Shown: piece by piece, positions 60,392 to 64,000 of the stretch
Numbering within the stretch: the stretch's first letter is position 1
Layout: each line of letters starts with the position of its first letter
Source: Lacrimispora xylanolytica
GTDB taxonomy: Bacteria > Bacillota > Clostridia > Lachnospirales > Lachnospiraceae
Assembly: GCF_026723765.1 (NCBI RefSeq)
Contig: NZ_CP113524.1
Location: forward strand, 3,395,001-3,459,000
Reading direction: 5' to 3'
Length of the DNA: 64,000 nt
Position numbers and translations under genes: made by a program
Notes under the pieces: generated by a model
Seen by the model: the letters and a program-made list of their open reading frames with translations, nothing else
Told to the model about the DNA's origin: nothing
Databases searched by the model: none

Positions 60392-60850
60392 TTAATAATA
60401 TTGTGCCATAAACAGGGCGAGGAGTATGCCAAGGAGCGCTCCCGCTGCCACCTGCAAAGGAGTATGACCAACATATTCCTTTAATGTCTCCTGTATCAGC
60501 TCTCCCTTAAGTTTTAAAGGGTTTTCCAGCAATATGCTGTTTAATAATTTTGCCTGCCGTCCGGTTTCTCTCCGGACTCCCATCGCATCGTACATAACAA
60601 TCATGGAAAGCACGAAGCAGACTGCAAATTCAAACGAGCCGGGGCCATAACGGTAGCTGGCAGCGGTCGTCAATGCACAAACCGTAGAGGAGTGAGAACT
60701 GGGCATTCCCCCGGACCCCACTAACCTCTCCGGATTAAAATTTCTATTAAGAGCAAGATCAATCAGTGTCTTTAAAACCTGAGCCACCATCCAGCCTGTG
60801 ACAGCGCTCATTAAAACCTGGTTTCCCAGTATATCATCCCAATATTTCAT
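60392..60850 (-). CDS. divergent PAP2-family (DUF212) membrane protein
   Basis: A 152-residue membrane protein with about four helices. The signature is VGSGGMPSSHSSTVCALTT followed by VMYDAMGVRRETGRQA, typical of DUF212 proteins related to PAP2 phosphatases. Lipid phosphatase activity is plausible but unproven. The start at 60850 follows GGAGG and lies 14 bp after the HD gene stop. Confidence 0.92.
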   Translation of the reverse strand: MKYWDDILGNQVLMSAVTGWMVAQVLKTLIDLALNRNFNPERLVGSGGMPSSHSSTVCALTTAASYRYGPGSFEFAVCFVLSMIVMYDAMGVRRETGRQAKLLNSILLENPLKLKGELIQETLKEYVGHTPLQVAAGALLGILLALFMAQYY

Positions 60851-60863
60851 GGTTTCCTCCATC

Positions 60864-61433
60864 TTATGCAGTACTTTTCCAGCCAACGCTGAATAAAAAC
60901 CAGCGTTTGAACCTGGCTACGGTTTCTACGAGACCGCAGAATTTGTCCGAATAAACAATCACCAGACCTCCCCTGGTCCTTGGCGGAATCGGGGTTAACG
61001 GCCACATATGACGCAGGATCATGTCTTTTTCATTCTCTGTTAATTCAAAGTATTTGACTGCGTTATTCAGTGCAGTCCTGGGATGAGTAAAACCATGAAA
61101 ATGTTCCCCGGTTTCTCTGGCATGGGTATGCCAGTCATACAAAAATAAATCATGAAGAAGACCGGCTCTGGCGACTTCTTTATAGTCCCAGCCCAGCCTT
61201 CTACAGATACTGTAGCTCATATAGGATACTTTGATGCAGTGGTGTTTACAGGTTGTATCCCCATGCTGCATATAGTTTTCCATGGACTGGAATATGGGGT
61301 GCTCTAAGATATCTTTCACACAATCCATATAGACCAGATCCGCATTGTAGTTTTCCTGTTCAGCCCAGGAAGAATCTTCTGCCCACGTTACGGCAAGTTC
61401 TTTTTCTTCCCGGGTGAAATGCATGCTTTTCAT
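60864..61433 (-). CDS. HD-domain phosphohydrolase
   Basis: A 189-residue HD-domain protein. The metal-binding residues are in CKHHCIKVSYMSYSICRRL and GLLHDLFLYDWHTH, with a later DKFCG. It resembles predicted nucleotide phosphohydrolases. The substrate is unknown. It is probably cotranscribed with the PAP2-like gene downstream. Confidence 0.88.
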   Translation of the reverse strand: MKSMHFTREEKELAVTWAEDSSWAEQENYNADLVYMDCVKDILEHPIFQSMENYMQHGDTTCKHHCIKVSYMSYSICRRLGWDYKEVARAGLLHDLFLYDWHTHARETGEHFHGFTHPRTALNNAVKYFELTENEKDMILRHMWPLTPIPPRTRGGLVIVYSDKFCGLVETVARFKRWFLFSVGWKSTA

Positions 61434-61470
61434 TTTTATTCACTCATTTCTTTTCTGTAATTTCAGTCTG

Positions 61471-62916
61471 CTAGCAGCCAGTGAGCCAGTCGTAAAGCTC
61501 CTGATATTTCATGGCAGAAGTTTTCCATGAAAAATCCTTTGTCATAGCACGGCAGACAAGCAGGTTCCACTCTTTCTTTTTATCGTAGAAAATGCTTTCC
61601 GCATACCGAATGATCCCAAGCATCTCATGGGCATTGTAATTGGAGAAGGAGAAGCCGGTCCCGCTCTTCTCATATTCATTGTAAGGCTCTACGGTATCCT
61701 TTAACCCTCCGGTCTCCCTGACAATGGGGAGTGTTCCATAGCGAAGCGACATCAGCTGACTGAGCCCGCATGGTTCAAATAAGGAAGGCATGAGAAATGC
61801 ATCACATGCTGCATAGATCTTGTGGGACATGGCCTCTGAATAATATATATTCGCAGAAACCTTATCCTGATACTTCCATGCGTAATGACGGAACATATTC
61901 TCGTAACGTTCATCTCCGGTTCCAAGGATGACAAGCTGAATCTCATCCTGACACAGTTCATCCATGATGCACTGAATCAGGTCAAGTCCCTTCTGATCCG
62001 TCAGTCTGGATACAATGCCGATCATAAATTTGTTTTCATCCTGAGCAAGGCCAAGTTCCTTTTGAAGAGCTGTCTTATTCTTACTCTTTTCGTTTTGAAC
62101 GTTTTCGAAATTATAATTCTGTACAATGTATGTGTCATTCTCAGGATTGAATTCTTCGTAATCAATCCCGTTTACGATACCTCTAAGACTGCCTTCCCTG
62201 GCACGCATCAGGCCATCAAGGCCTTCTCCGTAAAAGGGCATCTGAATTTCCTTTGCATAAGTGTCACTTACTGTAGTGATGGCATCTGCATATACGATGC
62301 CGCCTTTTAGCAAGTTACCGTCCTTATATGCCTCCAATTTGTCCGGAGTAAAATAATAATCCGGAAGGCAGGTAAGCCTTTGTATGGTCTTTACATCCCA
62401 TACGCCCTGAAATTTTAAGTTGTGGATCGTAATCACCGACTTCATGCTGCGAAAAAATTCACCGTCATGAAACCGATCCTTTAACAGAACAGGAATAAGT
62501 GCAGTCTGCCAATCATGGCAGTGTACCACATCCGGCTGAAATCCAATGACCGGAAGTGAGGATAAAGCTGCTCTTGAAAAGAAGCAGAATTTTTCCAAAT
62601 CATATAACCAGTCCCCATATGGTTTGGGGCCATTAAAATAACTTTCATTGTCTATGAAATAAAACGTGATACCTTCGTAAACATATTGAAGAATTCCCAC
62701 ATATCTGCTCTGATCCAGATAGTCCATATAAAAGTGATCAATATAGGTCATCTGGTTTCTCAGTTCTTCTTTGATGCATAAATACTTGGGAATCATGACT
62801 CTGATATCAAAATGCTCTTTGGGAAAACACTTGGGAAGGGAACCTACAACGTCTGCAAGTCCTCCAGTTTTGATAAAAGGTACTGCCTCTGATGCTACGA
62901 AAAGTATCTTCTTCAT
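61471..62916 (-). CDS. glgA: glycogen synthase
   Basis: A 481-residue GT5 glycosyltransferase using ADP-glucose to extend glycogen. The N-terminal domain starts KKILFVASEAVPFIKTGGLADVVG (trimmed here to KTGGLADVV, the ADP-glucose loop), and the C-terminal catalytic domain contains MIGIVSRLTDQKGLDL and LMPSLFEPCGLSQLMSLRYG. The start at 62916 follows GGGAGG by 7 nt. No other glycogen gene is in the window. Confidence 0.94.
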   Translation of the reverse strand: MKKILFVASEAVPFIKTGGLADVVGSLPKCFPKEHFDIRVMIPKYLCIKEELRNQMTYIDHFYMDYLDQSRYVGILQYVYEGITFYFIDNESYFNGPKPYGDWLYDLEKFCFFSRAALSSLPVIGFQPDVVHCHDWQTALIPVLLKDRFHDGEFFRSMKSVITIHNLKFQGVWDVKTIQRLTCLPDYYFTPDKLEAYKDGNLLKGGIVYADAITTVSDTYAKEIQMPFYGEGLDGLMRAREGSLRGIVNGIDYEEFNPENDTYIVQNYNFENVQNEKSKNKTALQKELGLAQDENKFMIGIVSRLTDQKGLDLIQCIMDELCQDEIQLVILGTGDERYENMFRHYAWKYQDKVSANIYYSEAMSHKIYAACDAFLMPSLFEPCGLSQLMSLRYGTLPIVRETGGLKDTVEPYNEYEKSGTGFSFSNYNAHEMLGIIRYAESIFYDKKKEWNLLVCRAMTKDFSWKTSAMKYQELYDWLTGC

Positions 62917-63023
62917 CCACAAACCTCCCTTATCCTTACCACTAAAATGGTGGCATCTGTTAGTCTATAGTATACTTCATTTTAAAGAAATAAGGAAGTA
63001 TCTTTCCGTATATTTAGGAAAGT

Positions 63024-63830
63024 TTAGGAAAGTTTTTTGTAATCAAGTCGTATTTTATCTGCGATTAATGCGATAAACTCTGAGTTTGTGGGTTTTCCTT
63101 TGCCAGTACTTACCGTATAACCAAATAATTCATTGATGGTATCCATCTTTCCTCTGCTCCAGGCTACTTCGATCGCATGACGGATGGCTCTTTCTACTCT
63201 GCTTGGTGTTGTCTGGTGTTTTTTAGCTATAGAAGGATAAAGTATCTTAGTGACTGAAGTAAGCATCTCCTGGTCCTGTACAGAAATGACAATGGCATCC
63301 CGAAGGTACTGGTATCCTTTGATATGGGCAGGAATTCCAATTTCGTGGAGCATCTGTGTTACATCATTTTCCAGATTCTGCTCCATATATTCGGTTTTAT
63401 TGACATAAGGCTTCACCTTTTTCATCCCCTGTAAATTAGGTGCTTTTGTCTTTCTCTGACCCACTCTTCGAACCTTATCGACGATAATTTCCTTATTGAA
63501 TGGTTTCATTATGTAATAATTTGCTCCCATGCGAAACGCGTCTTCGGTAATATTCTCGCTTCCTGCCGCTGTTACCATAATAAACGACGGTATCTTTGTA
63601 ACAGAACCGTTGCCCCTAACTCGTTCCATTACTGTTATTCCGTCCATTCTCGGCATAATTACATCCAATAAGACAACGTCAGGATTTGTTTTGAGGATCA
63701 TGTTATAAGCATCTTCGCCATTATCCGCTCTGCCTACAACGTGGAAATCCTCCTCTCCTTCCAGTATATCGTTCAACAGATTTAGTGTCTGAAGGTTATC
63801 ATCGGCAATTGCAATACTGATTTCTGACAT
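63024..63830 (-). CDS. spo0A: sporulation master regulator Spo0A
   Basis: A 268-residue response regulator. The receiver has the acidic pocket IADDN and phospho-acceptor Asp56 in [13 protein letters not shown]. The C-terminal effector domain includes [20 protein letters not shown], the conserved recognition helix, and ends [18 protein letters not shown]. Phosphorylated Spo0A launches sporulation in spore formers and binds 0A boxes; two lie upstream. The start at 63830 follows GGAGGAG and gives the usual N-terminus and Asp56. Confidence 0.97.
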   Translation of the reverse strand: MSEISIAIADDNLQTLNLLNDILEGEEDFHVVGRADNGEDAYNMILKTNPDVVLLDVIMPRMDGITVMERVRGNGSVTKIPSFIMVTAAGSENITEDAFRMGANYYIMKPFNKEIIVDKVRRVGQRKTKAPNLQGMKKVKPYVNKTEYMEQNLENDVTQMLHEIGIPAHIKGYQYLRDAIVISVQDQEMLTSVTKILYPSIAKKHQTTPSRVERAIRHAIEVAWSRGKMDTINELFGYTVSTGKGKPTNSEFIALIADKIRLDYKKLS

Positions 63831-63882
63831 AGTAATACTCTCCTCCTGATTCATAAAAATAAAATAAAACTAGTGTATAGCC

Positions 63883-63912
63883 ATTATAATCTTGCCTCAG
63901 CTTATGCCGCAA
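63883..63912 (-). promoter_or_regulatory. possible spo0A promoter
   Basis: On the minus strand TTGCGG (63907-63912) and TATAAT (63883-63888) with an 18-bp spacer. The -35 is poor, as expected for an activated promoter. Confidence 0.4.
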
Positions 63913-63930
63913 TGGAATTCTATCGCAGGA

Positions 63931-63937
63931 TTCGACA
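63931..63937 (-). promoter_or_regulatory. 0A box (proximal)
   Basis: TGTCGAA on the minus strand, the core Spo0A binding consensus, about 20 bp upstream of the candidate spo0A promoter -35. Confidence 0.65.
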
Positions 63938-63987
63938 AATAATGATTTTTACAAGCTGATTTCCAAATTTTTCCAAATTTCTAAAAA

Positions 63988-63994
63988 TGTCGAA
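63988..63994 (+). promoter_or_regulatory. 0A box (distal)
   Basis: TGTCGAA on the plus strand at the window edge, a second consensus Spo0A site upstream of spo0A. Confidence 0.55.
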
Positions 63995-64000
63995 CCGATA

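Overview
The window reads as chromosomal DNA of a low-GC, Gram-positive, endospore-forming anaerobe, most likely a clostridial member of the Lachnospiraceae (the Lacrimispora / Clostridium saccharolyticum group is my best guess). This is inferred from a complete Spo0A with 0A boxes, a CIRCE element, strong Shine-Dalgarno sites, and clostridial families such as DUF5721, DUF2087 with a GIY-YIG-like partner, CmpB-type membrane proteins and a LysM coat-like protein. No rRNA, CRISPR array, IS element or prophage module is visible; the only mobile-type gene is one tyrosine recombinase.

Layout. 0-6.2 kb: ClC transporter, HPr-like protein, tRNA-Ser(CGA), a UvrA-like ABC protein with its MarR regulator, and a type A chloramphenicol acetyltransferase with a possible leader ORF. 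6.6-9.7 kb: a PTS operon (LicT-type antiterminator, EIIA, EIICB) preceded by a promoter, RAT and terminator. 9.8-16 kb: a small membrane protein, an AraC/GyrI regulator and a five-gene lantibiotic-type transporter plus two-component operon. 16-20.4 kb: unknown secreted and cytosolic proteins, a uracil-DNA-glycosylase-like protein and two methyltransferase-like genes. 20.4-27.5 kb: an ABC-F gene behind an attenuation leader (promoter, 29-codon peptide, stacked hairpins, terminator), then a TetR-MFS-ABC export operon. 27.5-32 kb: GNAT, MerR/GyrI, a GIY-YIG-like / DUF2087 / XRE-desulfoferrodoxin operon and a LysM repeat protein. 32-46 kb: a PAS-GGDEF-HD-GYP protein, two glutathione peroxidase operons with look-alike operators, one carrying ohrR, two chemoreceptors, an orphan integrase, a candidate small RNA, a flavin oxidase, and a MarR/ABM/flavin-reductase operon. 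46-64 kb: mostly core genes (cytidylate-kinase-like, galK, radical SAM, CapA, DegV, htpG, M18 aminopeptidase, a PrsA-like/HAD/Maf/CmpB/PAP2/HD minus-strand cluster, glgA, spo0A).

The accessory part is dominated by antibiotic and stress defence: CAT, ABC-F, UvrA-like, a lantibiotic transporter, MFS/ABC exporters and peroxidases, each with a recognisable local regulator. The most informative non-coding elements are the ABC-F leader, the shared peroxidase operator, the RAT/terminator, the MerR promoter with a 19-bp spacer, the CIRCE element and the orphan promoter-terminator unit at 39.4 kb. Start sites were moved from the longest reading frame to the codon with the best ribosome binding site wherever the sequence allowed.
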